Shown: piece by piece, positions 9,437 through 24,500 of the stretch | Position numbering within the stretch: position 1 is the stretch's first letter | How the letters are laid out: the number at the start of each line of letters is the position of its first letter | Source of the DNA: Saccoglossus kowalevskii | Taxonomy: Eukaryota > Hemichordata > Enteropneusta > Harrimaniidae | Assembly (NCBI RefSeq): GCF_000003605.2 | Contig: NW_003144095.1 | Span: 1-64,000, forward strand | Direction: 5' to 3' | Length of the DNA stretch: 64,000 bases | Made by a program: the position numbers and the translations under genes | The notes under the pieces: generated by a model | What the model saw: the letters and a program-made list of their open reading frames with translations, nothing else | What the model was told of the DNA's origin: nothing | Database searches by the model: none

Positions 9437-12400
9437 CAGAGTATCACATGAGCTGACTGACCATAAAGATGAGTGAAACAGCATGCGAAGTTGATAAAAG
9501 CGTTCAAAACGTTGGCGGAGTTGCATGTATATATAACCTAAATCATTGGAATGCCAACCCCGCAGTTAAATTTCGAAAACATTAAGTATATGTCTAGAAA
9601 ATTCCCGATATGTAAGCAGATTATCGCAACTGCGAACCGAAAATCGAAGACAAACTGCTTACAAAGTTATGAAAAGCGATTGCAAAGTTTGTAGATTCGT
9701 TTGGCAATGTTACATATGATATTATATTGACGGGTTCCATAGTCAAAAGTTCGAAAACGTAAATACATATTTCGCACATTGCCGTTAAAGTAGCGTACTA
9801 TCACTCGGAGCATGTAGAGGTCATAGGTCAATTCAAGAAGTTACTTATACAAAAGCTATCAAGTTTAAAACAGTTTCAAAAATGAAATAGTCGCTAATTC
9901 GAGTATATTTCAAATTACGTAAGCAGTAGTGTGGGTAGGTGAAGAGACCAAGTTTAAAGTTAAACTCAATCGGGCATGGTTAGTTCTTGCATGGGAGACT
10001 GCCTGAGAAAACCAGCTGGGGATTTTTTTTTGGTTTCATCACATACATATCAAAGATATGAGACAACGTTCGTGCATCTTTTTTTTCACTGTGATGTTAA
10101 TCATTTTTAGTAGAAAGACATGGAAATCTAGGCTTGTTTTCAAATTCATGAACATTTTTCAATTTCCCAATTATTTTCGGAGAACAAGTTGGTGACGCTG
10201 TCGGCACATAGTGGAGTTTGACCAGTTAACTTACCGTGAAAAGTCGTACAAAGTGAACGCAAAGTTGTGCAAAGTGATTACAAAGTTTGTAGATGTATTT
10301 GTATGTTTGACCTAAGTTGTTGGTATATAGAAACCCGCAATTGTAAAGTCACCCAAATGAATAAAAGCGAGATGAAAACAGCCTATATTAGCAGAGTATC
10401 ACATGAGCTGACTGACCATAAAGATGAGAGAAACAGCATGCAAAGTTGATAAAAGCGTTCAAAACGTTGGCGGAGTTGCATGTATATATAACCTAAGTCA
10501 TTGGAATGCCAACCCCGCAGTTAAATTTCGAAAACATTAAGTATATGTCTAGAAAATTCCCGATATGTAAGCAGATTATCGCAACTGCGAACCGAAAATC
10601 GAAGACAAACTGCTTACAAAGTTATGAAAAGCGATTGCAAAGTTTGTAGATTCGTTTGGCAATGTTACATATGATATTATATTGACTGGTTCCATAGTCA
10701 AAAGTTCGAAAACGTAAATACATATTTCGCACATTGCCGTTAAAGTAGCGTACTATCACTCGGAGCATGTAGAGGTCATAGGTCAATTCAAGAAGTTACT
10801 TGTACAAAAGCTATCAAGTTTAAAACAGTTTCAAAAATGAAATAGTCGCTAATTCAAGTATATTTCAAATTACGTAAGCAGTAGTGTGGGTAGGTAAAGA
10901 AACAAAGTTTAAAGTTAAACTCAATCGGGCATGGTTAGTTCTTGCATGTTAGACTGCCTGAGAAAACCAGCTGGGGATTTTTTTTGGTTTCATCACATAC
11001 ATATCAAAGATATGAGACAACGTTCATGCATCTTTTTTCACTGTGATGTTAATCATTTTTAGTAGAAAGACATGGAAATTTAGGCTTGTTTTCAAATTCA
11101 TGAACATTTTTCAATTTCCTTATTATTTTCGGAGAACAAGTTGGTGACGCTGTCGGTACATAGTGGAGTTTGACCAGTTAACTTACCGTGAAAAGTCGTA
11201 CAAAGTGAACGCAAAGTTGTGCAAAGTGATTACAAAGTTTTTAGATTTATTTGTATGTTTGATCTAAGTTGTTGGCATATAGAAACCCGCAATTGTAAAG
11301 TCAAACAAATGAATAAAAGCGAGATGAAAACAGCCTATATTAGCAGAGTATCACATGAGCTGACTGACCATAAAGATGATAGAAACAGCATGCAAAGTTG
11401 ATAAAAGCGTTCAAAACGTTGGCGGAGTTTCATGTATATATAACCTAAGTCATTGGAATGCCAACCCCGCAGTTAAATTTCGAAAACATAAAGTATATGT
11501 CTAGAAAATTCCCGATATGTAAGCAGATTATCGCAACTGCGAACCGAAAATCGAAGACAAACTGCTTACAAAGTTATGAAAAGCGATTGCAAAGTTTGTA
11601 GATTCGTTTGGCAATGTTACATATGATATTATATTGACGGGTTCCATAGTCAAAAGTTCGAAAACGTAAATACATATTTCGCACATTGCCGTTAAAGTAG
11701 CGTACTATCACTCGGAGCATGTAGAGGTCATAGGTCAATTCAAGAAGTTACTTGTACAAAAGCTATCAAGTTTAAAACAGTTTCAAAAATGAAAAAGTCG
11801 CTAATTCGGGGATATTTCAAATTACGTAAGCAGTAGTGTGGGTAGGTGAAGAGACCAAGTTTAAAGTTAAACTCAATCGGGCATGGTTAGTTCTTGCATG
11901 GGAGACTGCCTGAGAAAACCAGCTGGGGATTTTTTTTTTGGTTTCATCACATACATATCAAAGATATGAGACAACGTTCGTGCATCTTTTTTTTCACTGT
12001 GATGTTAATCATTTTTAGTAGAAAGACATGGAAATCTAGGCTTGTTTTCAAATTCATGAACATTTTTCAATTTCCTTATTATTTTCGGAGAACAAGTTGG
12101 TGACGCTGTCGGCACATAGTGGAGTTTGACCAGTTAACTTACCGTGAAAAGTCGTACAAAGTGAACGCAAAGTTGTGCAAAGTGATTACAAAGTTTGTAG
12201 ATGTATTTGTATGTTTGACCTAAGTTGTTGGCATATAGAAACCCGCAATTGTAAAGTCACCCAAATGAATAAAAGCGAGACGAAAACAGCCTATATTAGC
12301 AGAGTATCACATGAGCTGACTGACCATAAAGATGAGAGAAACAGCATGCAAAGTTGATAAAAGCGTTCAAAACGTTGGCGGAGTTGCATGTATATATAAC

Positions 12401-14085
12401 CTAAGTCATTGGAATGCCAACCCCGCAGTTAAATTTCGAAAACATTAAGTATATGTCTAGAAAATTCCCGATATGTAAGCAGATTATCGCAACTGCGAAC
12501 CGAAAATCGAAGACAAACTGCTTACAAAGTTATGAAAAGCGATTGCAAAGTTTGTAGATTCGTTTGGCAATGTTACATATGATATTATATTGACGGGTTC
12601 CATAGTCAAAAGTTCGAAAACGTAAATACATATTTCGCACATTGCCGTTAAAGTAGCGTACTATCACTCGGAGCATGTAGAGGTCATAGGTCAATTCAAG
12701 AAGTTACTTGTACAAAAGCTATCAAGTTTAAAACAGTTTCAAAAATGAAAAAGTCGCTAATTCGAGCATATTTCAAATTACGTAAGCAGTAGTGTGGGTA
12801 GGTGAAGAGACCAAGTTTAAAGTTAAACTCAATCGGGCATGGTTAGTTCTTGCATGGGAGACTGCCTGAGAAAACCAGCTGGGGATTTTTTTTTGGTTTC
12901 ATCACATACATATCAAAGATATGAGACAACGTTCGTGCATCTTTTTTTTCACTGTGATGTTAATCATTTTTAGTAGAAAGACATGGAAATCTAGGCTTGT
13001 TTTCAAATTCATGAACATTTTTCAATTTCCTTATTATTTTCGGAGAACAAGTTGGTGACGCTGTCGGCACATAGTGGAGTTTGACCAGTTAACTTACCGT
13101 GAAAAGTCGTACAAAGTGAACGCAAAGTTGTGCAAAGTGATTACAAAGTTTGTAGATGTATTTGTATGTTTGACCTAAGTTGTTGGCATATAGAAACCCG
13201 CAATTGTAAAGTCACCCAAATGAATAAAAGCGAGATGAAAACAGCCTATATTAGCAGAGTATCACATGAGCTGACTGACCGTAAAGATGATAGAAACAGC
13301 ATGCAAAGTTGATAAAAGCGTTCAAAACGTTGGCGGAGTTGCATGTATATATAACCTAAGTCATTGGAATGCCAACCCCGCAGTTAAATTTCGAAAACAT
13401 TAAGTATATGTCTAGAAAATTCCCGATATGTAAGCAGATTATCGCAACTGCGAACCGAAAATCGAAGACAAACTGCTTACAAAGTTATGAAAAGCGATTG
13501 CAAAGTTTGTAGATTCGTTTGGCAATGTTACATATGATATTATATTGACGGGTTCCATAGTCAAAAGTTCGAAAACGTAAATACATATTTCGCACATTGC
13601 CGTTAAAGTAGCGTACTATCACTCGGAGCATGTAGAGGTCATAGGTCAATTGAAGAAGTTACTTGTACAAAAGATATCAAGTTTAAAACAGTTTCAAAAA
13701 TGAAATAGTCGCTAATTCGAGTACATTTCAATTTACGTAAGCAGTAGTGTGGGTAGGTGAAGAGACAAAGTTTAAAGTTAAGCTCAATCGGGCATGGTTA
13801 GTTCTTGCATGGGAGACTGCCTGAAAAAAACAGCTTGGGATTTTTTTTTTGGTTTCATCACATACATATCAAAGATATGAGACAACGTTCGTGCATCTTT
13901 TTTTTCACTGTGATGTTAATCATTTTTAGTAGAAAGACATGGAAATCTAGGCTTGTTTTCAAATTCATGAACATTTTTCAATTTCCCTATTATTTTCGGA
14001 GAACAAGTTGGTGACGCTGTCGGCACATAGTGGAGTTTGACCAGTTAACTTACCGTGAAAAGTCGTACAAAGTGAACGCAAAGTT

Positions 14086-17000
14086 GTGCAAAGTGATTAC
14101 AAAGTTTGTAGATGTATTTGTATGTTTGACCTAAGTTGTTGGCATATAGAAACCCGCAATTGTAAAGTCAAACAAATGAATAAAAGCGAGATGAAAACAG
14201 CCTATATTAGCAGAGTATCACATGAGCTTACTGACCATAAAGATGATAGAAACAGCATGCAAAGTTGATAAAAGCGTTCAAAACGTTGGCGGAGTTGCAT
14301 GTATATATAACATAAGTCATTGGAATGCCAACCCCGCAGTTAAATTTCGAAAACATTAAGTATATGTTTAGAAAATCTCCGATATGTAAGCAGATTATCG
14401 CAACTGCGAACCGAAAATCGAAGACAAACTCCTTACAAAGTTATGAAAAGCGATTGCAAAGTTTGTAGATTCGTTTGGCAATGTTACATATGATATTATA
14501 TTGACGGGTTCCATAGTCAAAACTTCGAAAACGTAAATACATATTTCGCACATTGCCGTTAAAGTAGCGTACTATCACTCGGAGCATGTAGAGGTCATAG
14601 GTCAATTCAAGAAGTTACTTGTACAAAAGCTATCAAGTTTAAAACAGTTTCAAATATGAAATAGTTGCTAATTCGAGTATATTTCCAATTACGTAAGCAG
14701 TAGTGTGGGTAGGTGAAGAGACAAAGTTTAAAGTTAAACTCAATCGGGCATGGTTAGTTCTTGCATGGGAGACTGCCTGAGAAAACCAGCTGAGGATTTT
14801 TTTAGGTTTCATCACATACATATCAAAGATATGAGACAACGTTCGTGCATCTTTTTTCACTGTAATGTTAATCATTTTTAGTAGAAAGACATGGAAATTT
14901 AGGCTTGTTTTCAAATTCATGAACATTTTTCAATTTCCTTATTATTTTCGGAGAACAAGTTGGTGACGCTGTCGGTACATAGTGGAGTTTGACCAGTTAA
15001 CTTACCGTGAAAAGTCGTACAAAGTGAACGCAAAGTTGTGCAAAGTGATTACAAAGTTTGTAGATGTATTTGTATGTTTGACCTAAGTTGTTGGCATATA
15101 GAAACCCGCAATTGTAAAGTCAAACAAATGAATAAAAGCGAGATGAAAACAGCCTATATTAGCAGAGTATCACATGAGCTGACTGACCGTAAAGATGATA
15201 GAAACAGCATGCAAAGTTGATAAAAGCGTTCAAAACGATGGCGGAGTTGCATGTATATATAACATAAGTCATTGGAATGCCAACCCCGCAGTTAAATTTC
15301 GAAAACGTTCAGTATATGTCTAGAAAATTCCCGATATGTAAGCAGATTATCGCAACTGCGAACCGAAAATCGAAGACAAACTGCTTACAAAGTTATGAAA
15401 AGCGATTGCAAAGTTTGTATATTCGTTTGGCAATGTTACATATGATATTATATTGACGGGTTCCATAGTCAAAAGTTCGAAAACGTAAATACATATTTCG
15501 CACATTGCCGTTAAAGTAGCGTACTATCACTCGGAGCATGTAGAGGTCATAGGTCAATTCAAGAAGTTACTTGTACAAAAGCTATCAAGTTTAAAACAGT
15601 TTCAAATATGAAATAGTCGCTAATTCGAGTATATTTCTAATTACGTAAGCAGTAGTGTGGGTAGGTGAAGAGACAAAGTTTAAAGTTAAACTCAATCGGG
15701 CATGGTTAGTTCTTGCATGGGAGACTGCCTGAGAAAACCAGCTGAGGATTTTTTTAGGTTTCATCACATACATATCAAAGATATGAGACAACGTTCGTGC
15801 ATCTATTTTTTCACTGTGATGTTAATCATTTTTAGTAGAAAGACATGGAAATCTAGGCTTGTTTTCAAATTCATGAACATTTTTCAATTTCCCTATTATT
15901 TTCGGAGAACAAGTTGGTGACGCTGTCGGCACATAGTGGAGTTTGACCAGTTAACTTACCGTGAAAAGTCGTACAAAGTGAACGCAAAGTTGTGCAAAGT
16001 GATTACAAAGTTTGTAGATGTATTTGTATGTTTGACCTAAGTTGTTGGCATATAGAAACCCGCAATTGTAAAGTCAAACAAATGAATAAAAGCGAGATGA
16101 AAACAGCCTATATTAGCAGAGTATCACATGAGCTGACTGACCATAAAGATGATAGAAACAGCATGCAAAGTTGATAAAAAGCGTTCAAAACGTTGGCGGA
16201 GTTGCATGTATATATAACATAAGTCATTGGAATGCCAACCCCGCAGTTAAATTTCGAAAACATTAAAGATATGTTTAGAAAATCTCCGATATGTAAGCAG
16301 ATTATCGCAACTGCGAACTCGAAAATCGAAGACAAACTCCTTACAAAAGTTATGAAAAGCGATTGCAAAGTTTGTAGATTCGTTTGGCATGTTACATATG
16401 ATATATATGACGGGTTCCATAGTCAAAAGTTCGAAAACGTAAATACATATTTCGCACATTGCCGTTAAAGTAGCGTACTATCACTCGGAGCATGTAGAGG
16501 TCATAGGTCAATTCAAGAAGTTACTTGTACAAAAGCTATCAAGTTTAAAACAGTTTCAAATATGAAATAGTCGCTAATTCGAGTATATTTCCAATTACGT
16601 AAGCAGTAGTGTGGGTAGGTGAAGAGGCAAAGTTTAAAGTTAAACTCAATCGGGCATGGTTAGTTCTTGCATGGGAGACTGCCTGAGAAAACCAGCTGAG
16701 GATTTTTTTAGGTTTCATCACATACATATCAAAGATATGAGACAACGTTCGTGCATCTATTTTTTCACTGTGATGTTAATCATTTTTAGTAGAAAGACAT
16801 GGAAATCTAGGCTTGTTTTCAAATTCATGAACATTTTTCAATTTCCCTATTATTTTCGGAGAACAAGTTGGTGACGCTGTCGGCACATAGTGGAGTTTGA
16901 CCAGTTAACTTACCGTGAAAAGTCGTACAAAGTGAACGCAAAGTTGTGCAAAGTGATTACAAAGTTTGTAGATGTATTTGTATGTTTGACCTAAGTTGTT

Positions 17001-17898
17001 GGCATATAGAAACCCGCAATTGTAAAGTCAAACAACTAAATAAAAGCGAGATGAAAACAGCCTATATTAGCAGAGTATCACATGAGCTGACTGACCATAA
17101 AGATGATAGAAACAGCATGCAAAGTTGATAAAAGCGTTCAAAACGATGGCGGAGTTGCATGTATATATAACATAAGTCATTGGAATGCCAACCCCGCAGT
17201 TAAATTTCGAAAACATTAAGTATATGTCTAGAAAATTCCCGATATGTAAGCAGATTATCGTAACTGCGAACCGAAAATCGAAGACAAACTGCTTACAAAG
17301 TTATGAAAAGCGATTGCAAAGTTTGTAGATTCGTTTGGCAATGTTACATATGATATTATATTGACGGGTTCCATAGTCAAAAGTTCGAAAACGTAAATAC
17401 ATATTTCGCACATTGCCGTTAAAGTAGCGTACTATCACTCGGAGCATGTAGAGGTCATAGGTCAATTCAAGAAGTTACTTGTACAAAAGCTATCAAGTTT
17501 AAAACAGTTTCAAATATGAAATAGTCGTTAATTCGAGTATATTTCCAATTACGTAAGCAGTAGTGTGGGTAGGTGAAGAGACAAAGTTTAAAGTTAAACT
17601 CAATCGGGCATGGTTAGTTCTTGCATGGGAGACTGCCTGAGAAAACCAGCTGAGGATTTTTTTTAGGTTTCATCACATACATATCAAAGATATGAGACAA
17701 CGTTCGTGCATCTTTTTTCACTGTGATGTTAATCATTTTTAGTAGAAAGACATGGAAATTTAGGCTTGTTTTCAAATTCATGAACATTTTTCAATTTCCT
17801 TATTATTTTCGGAGAACAAGTTGGTGACGCTGTCGGTACATAGTGGAGTTTGACCAGTTAACTTACCGTGAAAAGTCGTACAAAGTGAACGCAAAGTT
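14086..17898 (+). repeat. Duplicated two-monomer unit (higher-order repeat)
   Basis: Four monomers alternate in private variants. Those at 14086 and 15992 share gtttagaaaatctccg (14364 and about 16270) and aactcctt (about 14427 and 16335). Those at 15038 and 16946 share aaacgAtggcgg (15235 and 17142). The offsets are about 1907 bp, two monomers. This is the pattern of a tandemly duplicated dimer. Confidence 0.75.
16170..16415. other. Cluster of short indels in a B monomer
   Basis: The monomer at 15992 has an extra base in gataaaaagcg, gaactcgaaaatcg and ttacaaaagtt, then loses bases in ggcatgtt and gatatatatgac. The last two changes match those at 25920-25950 in a subfamily A monomer. Shared run-length changes across subfamilies point to systematic sequencing or consensus error, though conversion is possible. 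Confidence 0.6.
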
Positions 17899-19974
17899 GT
17901 GCAAAGTGATTACAAAGTTAGTAGATGTATTTGTATGTTTGACCTAAGTTGTTGGCATATAGAAACCCGCAATTGTAAAGTCAAACAAATGAATAAAAGC
18001 GAGATGAAAACAGCCTATATTAGCAGAGTATCACATGAGCTGACTGACCATAAAGATGATAGAAACAGCATGCAAAGTTGATAAAAGCGTTCAAAACGTT
18101 GGCGGAGTTGCATGTATATATAACCTAAGTCATTGGAATGCCAACCCCGCAGTTAAATTTCGAAAACATTAAGTATATGTCTAGAAAATTCCCGATATGT
18201 AAGCAGATTATCGTAACTGCGAACCGAAAATCGAAGACAAACTGCTTACAAAGTTATGAAAAGCGATTGCAAAGTTTGTAGATTCGTTTGGCAATGTTAC
18301 ATATGATATTATATTGACGGGTTCCATAGTCAAAAGTTCGAAAACGTAAATACATATTTCGCACATTGCCGTTAAAGTAGCGTACTATCACTCGGAGCAT
18401 GTAGAGGTCATAGGTCAATTCAAGAAGTTACTTGTACAAAAGCTATCAAGTTTAAAACAGTTTCAAATATGAAATAGTCGTTAATTCGAGTATATTTCCA
18501 ATTACGTAAGCAGTAGTGTGGGTAGGTGAAGAGACAAAGTTTAAAGTTAAACTCAATCGGGCATGGTTAGTTCTTGCATGGGAGACTGCCTGAGAAAACC
18601 AGCTGAGGATTTTTTTTAGGTTTCATCACATACATATCAAAGATATGAGACAACGTTCGTGCATCTTTTTTCACTGTGATGTTAATCATTTTTAGTAGAA
18701 AGACATGGAAATTTAGGCTTGTTTTCAAATTCATGAACATTTTTCAATTTCCTTATTATTTTCGGAGAACAAGTTGGTGACGCTGTCGGTACATAGTGGA
18801 GTTTGACCAGTTAACTTACCGTGAAAAGTCGTACAAAGTGAACGCAAAGTTGTGCAAAGTGATTACAAAGTTTGTAGATGTATTTGTATGTTTAACCTAA
18901 GTTGTTGGCATATAGAAACCCGCAATTGTAAAGTCAAACAAATGAATAAAAGCGAGATGAAAACAGCCTATATTAGCAGAGTATCACATGAGCTGACTGA
19001 CCATAAAGATGATAGAAACAGCATGCAAAGTTGATAAAAGCGTTCAAAACGTTGGCGGAGTTGCATGTATATATAACCTAAGTCATTGAAATGCCAACCC
19101 CGCAGTTAAATTTCGAAAACATTAAGTATATCTCTAGAAAATTCCCGATATGTAAGCAGATTATCGTAACTGCGAACCGAAAATCGAAGACAAACTGCTT
19201 ACAAAGTTATGAAAAGCGATTGCAAAGTTTGTAGATTCGTTTGGCAATGTTACATATGATATTATATTGACGGGTTCCATAGTAAAAAGTTCGAAAACGT
19301 AAATACATATTTCGCACATTGCCGTTAAAGTAGCGTACTATCACTCGGAGCATGTAGAGGTCATAGGTCAATTCAAGAATTTACTTGTACAAAAGCTTTC
19401 AAGTTTAAAACAGTTTCAAAAATGAAATAGTCGCTAATTCGATTATATTGTAAATTACGTAAGCAGTAGTGTGGGTAGGTGAAGAGACAAAGTTTAAAGT
19501 TATGCTCAATCGGGCATGGTTAGTTCTTGCATGGGAGACTGCCTGAGAAAACCAGCTGGGGATTTTTTTTGGTTTCATCACATACATATCAAAGATATGA
19601 GACAACGTTCGTGCATCTTTTTTTTCACTGTGATGTTAATCATTTTTAGTAGAAAGACATGGAAATCTAGGCTTGTTTTCAAATTCATGAACATTTTTCA
19701 ATTTCCCTATTATTTTCGGAGAACAAGTTGGTGACGCTGTCGGCACATAGTAGAGTTTGACCAGTTAACTTACCGTGAAAAGTCGTACAAAGTGAACGCA
19801 AAGTTGTGCAAAATGATTACAAAGTTTGTAGATGTATTTGTATGTTTGACCTAAGTTGTTGGCATATAGAAACCCGCAATTGTAAAGCCAAACAAATGAA
19901 TAAAAGCGAGATGAAAACAGCCTATATTAGCAGAGTATCACATGAGCTGACTGACCATAAAGATGATAGAAACA

Positions 19975-20670
19975 GCATGCAAGTTGATAAAGCGTTCCAA
20001 ACGTGGTGGAGTTGCATGTATATATACTAAGTCATTGGAAGGCCAACCCCGCAGTTAAATTCGAAAACATTAAGTATATGTCTAGAAAATTCCCGATATG
20101 TAAGCAGATTATCGCAACTGCGAACCGAAAATCGAAGACAAACTGCTTACAAAGTTATGAAAAGCGATTGCAAAGTTTGTAGATTCGTTTTGTCAATGTT
20201 ACATATGATATTTATATTGACGGGTTCCATAGTCAAAAGTTTCGAAAACGTAAATACATATTTCGCACATTGCCGTTAAAGTAGCGTACTATCACTCGGA
20301 GCATGTAGAGGTCATAGGTCAATTCAAGAAGTTACTTGTACAAAAGTTATCAAGTTTAAAACAGTTTCAAAAATGAAATAGTCGCTAATTCGAGTATATT
20401 TCAAATTACGTAAGCAGTAGTGTGGGTAGGTGAAGAGACAAAGTTTAAACTTAAGCTCAATCGGGCATGGTTAGTTCTTGCATGGGAGACTGCCTGAGAA
20501 AACCAGCTGGGGATTTTTTTTGGTTTCATTTACATACATATCAAAGATATGAGACAACGTTCTGTGCATCATTTTTTTCACTGTGATGTTAATCATTTTT
20601 AGTAGAAAAGTACATGGAAATTTAGGCTTGTTTTCAAATTCATGAACATTTTTCAATTTCGTATATTTCG
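19975..20670. other. Cluster of short indels in a B monomer
   Basis: From 19978 to 20060 runs are shortened (gcaagttg, gataaagcg, acgtggtgg, taaattcg); from 20185 to 20245 and 20525 to 20670 bases are gained or lost (cgttttgtcaatg, gatatttatattg, agtttcgaaaac, tttacatac, gaaaagtacatgg, tcgtatatttcgg). Neighbouring monomers are clean. Confidence 0.65.
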
Positions 20671-21478
20671 GAGAACAAGTTGGTGACGCTGTCGGTACAT
20701 AGTGGAGTTTGACCAGTTAACTAACCGTGAAAAGTCGTACAAAGTGAACGCAAAGTTGTGCAAAGTGATTACAAAGTTCGTAGATGTATTTGTATGTTTG
20801 ATCTAAGTTGTTGGCATATAGAAACCCGCAATTGTAAAGTCAAACAAATGAATAACAGCGAGATGAAAACAGCCTATATTAGCAGAGTATCACATGAGCT
20901 GACTGACCATAAAGATGATAGAAACAGCATGCAAAGTTGATAAAAGCGTTCAAAACGTTGGCGGAGTTTCATGTATATATAACCTAAGTCATTGGAATGC
21001 CAACCCCGCAGTTAAATTTCGAAAACATTAAGTATATGTCTAGAAAATTCCCGATATGTAAGCAGATTATCGCAACTGCGAACCGAAAATCGAAGACAAA
21101 CTGCTTACAAAGTTATGAAAAGCGATTGCAAAGTTTGTAGATTCGTTTGGCAATGTTACATATGATATTATATTGACGGGTTCCATAGTCAAAAGTTCGA
21201 AAACGTAAATACATATTTCGCACATTGCCGTTAAAGTAGCGTACTATCACTCGGAGCATGTAGAGGTCATAGGTCAATTCAAGAAGTTACTTGTACAAAA
21301 GCTATCAAGTTTAAAACAGATTCAAAAATGAAATAGTCGCTAATTCGAGTATATTTCAAATTACGTAAGCAGTACTGTGGGTAGGTGAAGAGACCAAGTT
21401 TAAAGTTAAACTCAATCGGGCATGGTTAGTTCTTGCATGGCAGACTGCCTGCGAAAACCAGCTTGGGATTTTTTTTTG

Positions 21479-21542
21479 GTTTCATCACATACATATCAAG
21501 ATATGAGACAACGTTCGTGCATCTTTTTTTCACTGTGATGTA
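21479..21542. other. Subfamily switch B to A (J4), entry to 21-monomer A block
   Basis: B markers run to ttGGtttcatcacat at 21478-21489 and A markers start at tgtAaaTtatt at 21542. The interval is 721-784 bp after the anchor and contains the hairpin, which here has lost one A (atatcaagatatg). Confidence 0.85.
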
Positions 21543-24500
21543 AATTATTTTTAGTAGAAAGAAATGGAAATTTAGGCTTGTTTCCAAATTCATGAACATT
21601 TTTCCAATTTCCCTATTATTTTCGGAGATCAAGTTGGTGACGCTGTCGGCACATAGTGGGGTATGACCTGTTAAGTTACCGTGAAAAGTCGTACAAAGTG
21701 AACGCAAAGTTGTGCAAAGTGATCACAAAGTTTGTAGATGTATTTGTATGTTTGCCCTAAGTTGTTGGCATATAGAAACCCGCAATTGTAAAGTCAAACA
21801 AATGAATAAAAGCGAGATGAAAACAGCCTATATTAACAGAGTATCACATGAGCTGACTTGACCGTAAAGATGATAGAAACAGCATGCAAAGTTGATAATA
21901 AAAGCGTTCAAAACGTTGGCGGAGTTGCATGTATATATAACCTAAGTCATTGCAATGCCAACCCCGCAGTTAAATTTCGAAAACATTAAGTATATGTCTA
22001 GAAAATTCCCGATATGTAAGCAGATTATTGCCACTGCGAGCCGAAAATCGAAGAAAAACTGCTTACAAAGTTATAAAAAGCGATTGCAAAGTTTGAAGAT
22101 TCGTTTGGCAATGTTACATATGATATTATATTGACGGGTTCCATAGTCAAAAGTTCGAAAACGTAAATATATATTTCGCACATTGCCGTTAAAGTAGCGT
22201 ACTATCAGTCGGAGCATGTAGAGGTCATAGGTCAATTCAAGAAGTTACTTGTATGAACGCTATCAAGTTTAAAAAAGTTTCAAAAATGAATAGCCGCCAG
22301 TTCGAGTATATTTCAATTACGTAAGCAGGAGTGTGGGTAGTTGAAGAGACAAAGTTTAAAGTTAAGCTCAATCGGGCATGGTTAGTTCTTGCATGGGAGA
22401 CTGCCTGAAAAAACAGCTGGGGATTTTTTTTTGATTTCGTCACATACATATCAAAGATATGAGACAACGTTCATGCATCTTTTTTTTTTTCACTGTGATG
22501 TAAATTATTTTTAGTAGAAAGACATGGAAATTTAGGCTTGTTTCCAAATTCATGAACATTTTTCCAATTTCCCTATTATTTTCGGAGATCAAGTTGGTGA
22601 CGCTGTCGGCACATAGTGGGGTTTGACCTGTTAAGTTACCGTGAAAAGTCGTACAAAGTGAACGCAAAGTTGTGCAAAGTGATCACAAAGTTTGTAGATG
22701 TATTTGTATGTCTGCCCTAAGTTGTTGGCATATAGAAACCCGCAATTGTAAAGTCAAACAAATGAATAAAAGCGAGATGAAAGCAGCCTATATTAACAGA
22801 GTATCACATGAGCTGACTGACCGTAAAGATGATAGAAACAGCATGCAAAGTTGATAAAAGCGTTCAAAACGTTGGCGGAGTTGCATGTATATATAACCTA
22901 AGTCATTGCAATGCCAACCCCGCAGTTAAATTTCGAAAACATTAAGTATATGTCTAGAAAATTCCCGATATGTAAGCAGATTATCGCCACTGCGAACCGA
23001 AAATCGAAGACAAACTGCTTACAAAGTTATAAAAAGCGATTGCAAAGTTTGTAGATTCGTTTGGCAATGTTACATATGATATTATATTGACGGGTTCCAT
23101 AGTCAAAAGTTCGAAAACGAAAGTACATATTTCGCACATTGCCGTTAAAGTAGCGTACTATCAGTCGGAGCATGTATAGGTCATAGGTCAATTCAAGAAG
23201 TCACTTGTACAAACGCTATCAAGTTTAAAACAGTTTCAAAAATGAAATAGCCGCCAGTTCGAGTATATTTCAAATTACGTAAGCAGGAGTGTGGGTAGTT
23301 GAAGAGACAAAGTTTAAAGTTAAGCTCAATCGGGCATGGTTAGTTCTTGCATGGGAGACTGCCTGAAAAAAACAGCCGGGTATTTTTTTTTTGATTTCAT
23401 CACTTACATATCAAAGATATGAGACAACGTTCGTGCATCTTTTTTTCACTGTGATGTAAATTATTTTTAGTAGAAAGAAATGGAAATTTAGGCTTGTTTC
23501 CAAATTCATGAACATTTTTCCAATTTCCCTATTATTTTCGGAGATCAAGTTGGTGACGCTGTCGGCACATAGTGGGGTTTGACCTGTTAAGTTACCGTGA
23601 AAAGTCGTACAAAGTGAACGCAAAGTTGTGCAAAGTGATCACAAAGTTTGTAGATGTATTTGTATGTTTGCCCTAAGTTGTTGGCATATAGAAACCCGCA
23701 ATTATAAAGTCAAACAAATGAATAAAAGCGAGATGAAAACAGCCTATATTAACAGAGTATCACATGAGCTGACTGACCGTAAAGATGATAGAAACAGCAT
23801 GCAAAGTTGATAAAAGCGTTCAAAACGTTGGCGGAGTTGCATGTATATATAACCTAAGTCATTGCAATGCCAACCCCGCAGTTAAATTTCGAAAACATTA
23901 AGTATATGTCTAGAAAATTCCCGATATGTAAGCAGATTATCGCCACTGCGAACCGAAAATCGAAGACAAACTGCTTACAAAGTTATAAAAAGCGATTGCA
24001 AAGTTTGTAGATTCGTTTGGCAATGTTACATATGATATTATATTGACGGGTTCCATAGTCAAAAGTTCGAAAACGAAAGTACATATTTCGCACATTGCCG
24101 TTAAAGTAGCGTACTATCAGTCGGAGCATGTATAGGTCATAGGTCAATTCAAGAAGTCACTTGTACAAACGCTATCAAGTTTAAAACAGTTTCAAAAATG
24201 AAATAGCCGCCAGTTCGAGTATATTTCAAATTACGTAAGCAGGAGTGTGGGTAGTTGAAGAGACAAAGTTTAAAGTTAAGCTCAATCGGGCATGGTTAGT
24301 TCTTGCATGGGAGACTGCCTGAAAAAACAGCTGGGGATTTTTTTTTGATTTCGTCACATACATATCAAAGATATGAGACAACGTTCATGCATCTTTTTTT
24401 TTTCACTGTGATGTAAATTATTTTTAGTAGAAAGACATGGAAATTTAGGCTTGTTTCCAAATTCATGAACATTTTTCCAATTTCCCTATTATTTTCGGAG

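Larger units (their letters stand above)
9401..21520 (+). repeat. Satellite block B-II (subfamily B), 12 monomers
   Basis: Anchors at 10267, 11219, 12175, 13130, 14086, 15038, 15992, 16946, 17899, 18852, 19806 and 20758, spaced 952-956 bp. Sublineages are visible. Monomers at 10267, 12175 and 13130 share gtcacccaaatg. Those at 14086 to 16946 form a repeated two-monomer unit. Those at 16946, 17899 and 18852 share atcgTaactgcg. The 20758 copy has ttcgtagatg and ataacagcg. The 15992 and 19806 copies contain clustered short indels. Confidence 0.94.
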
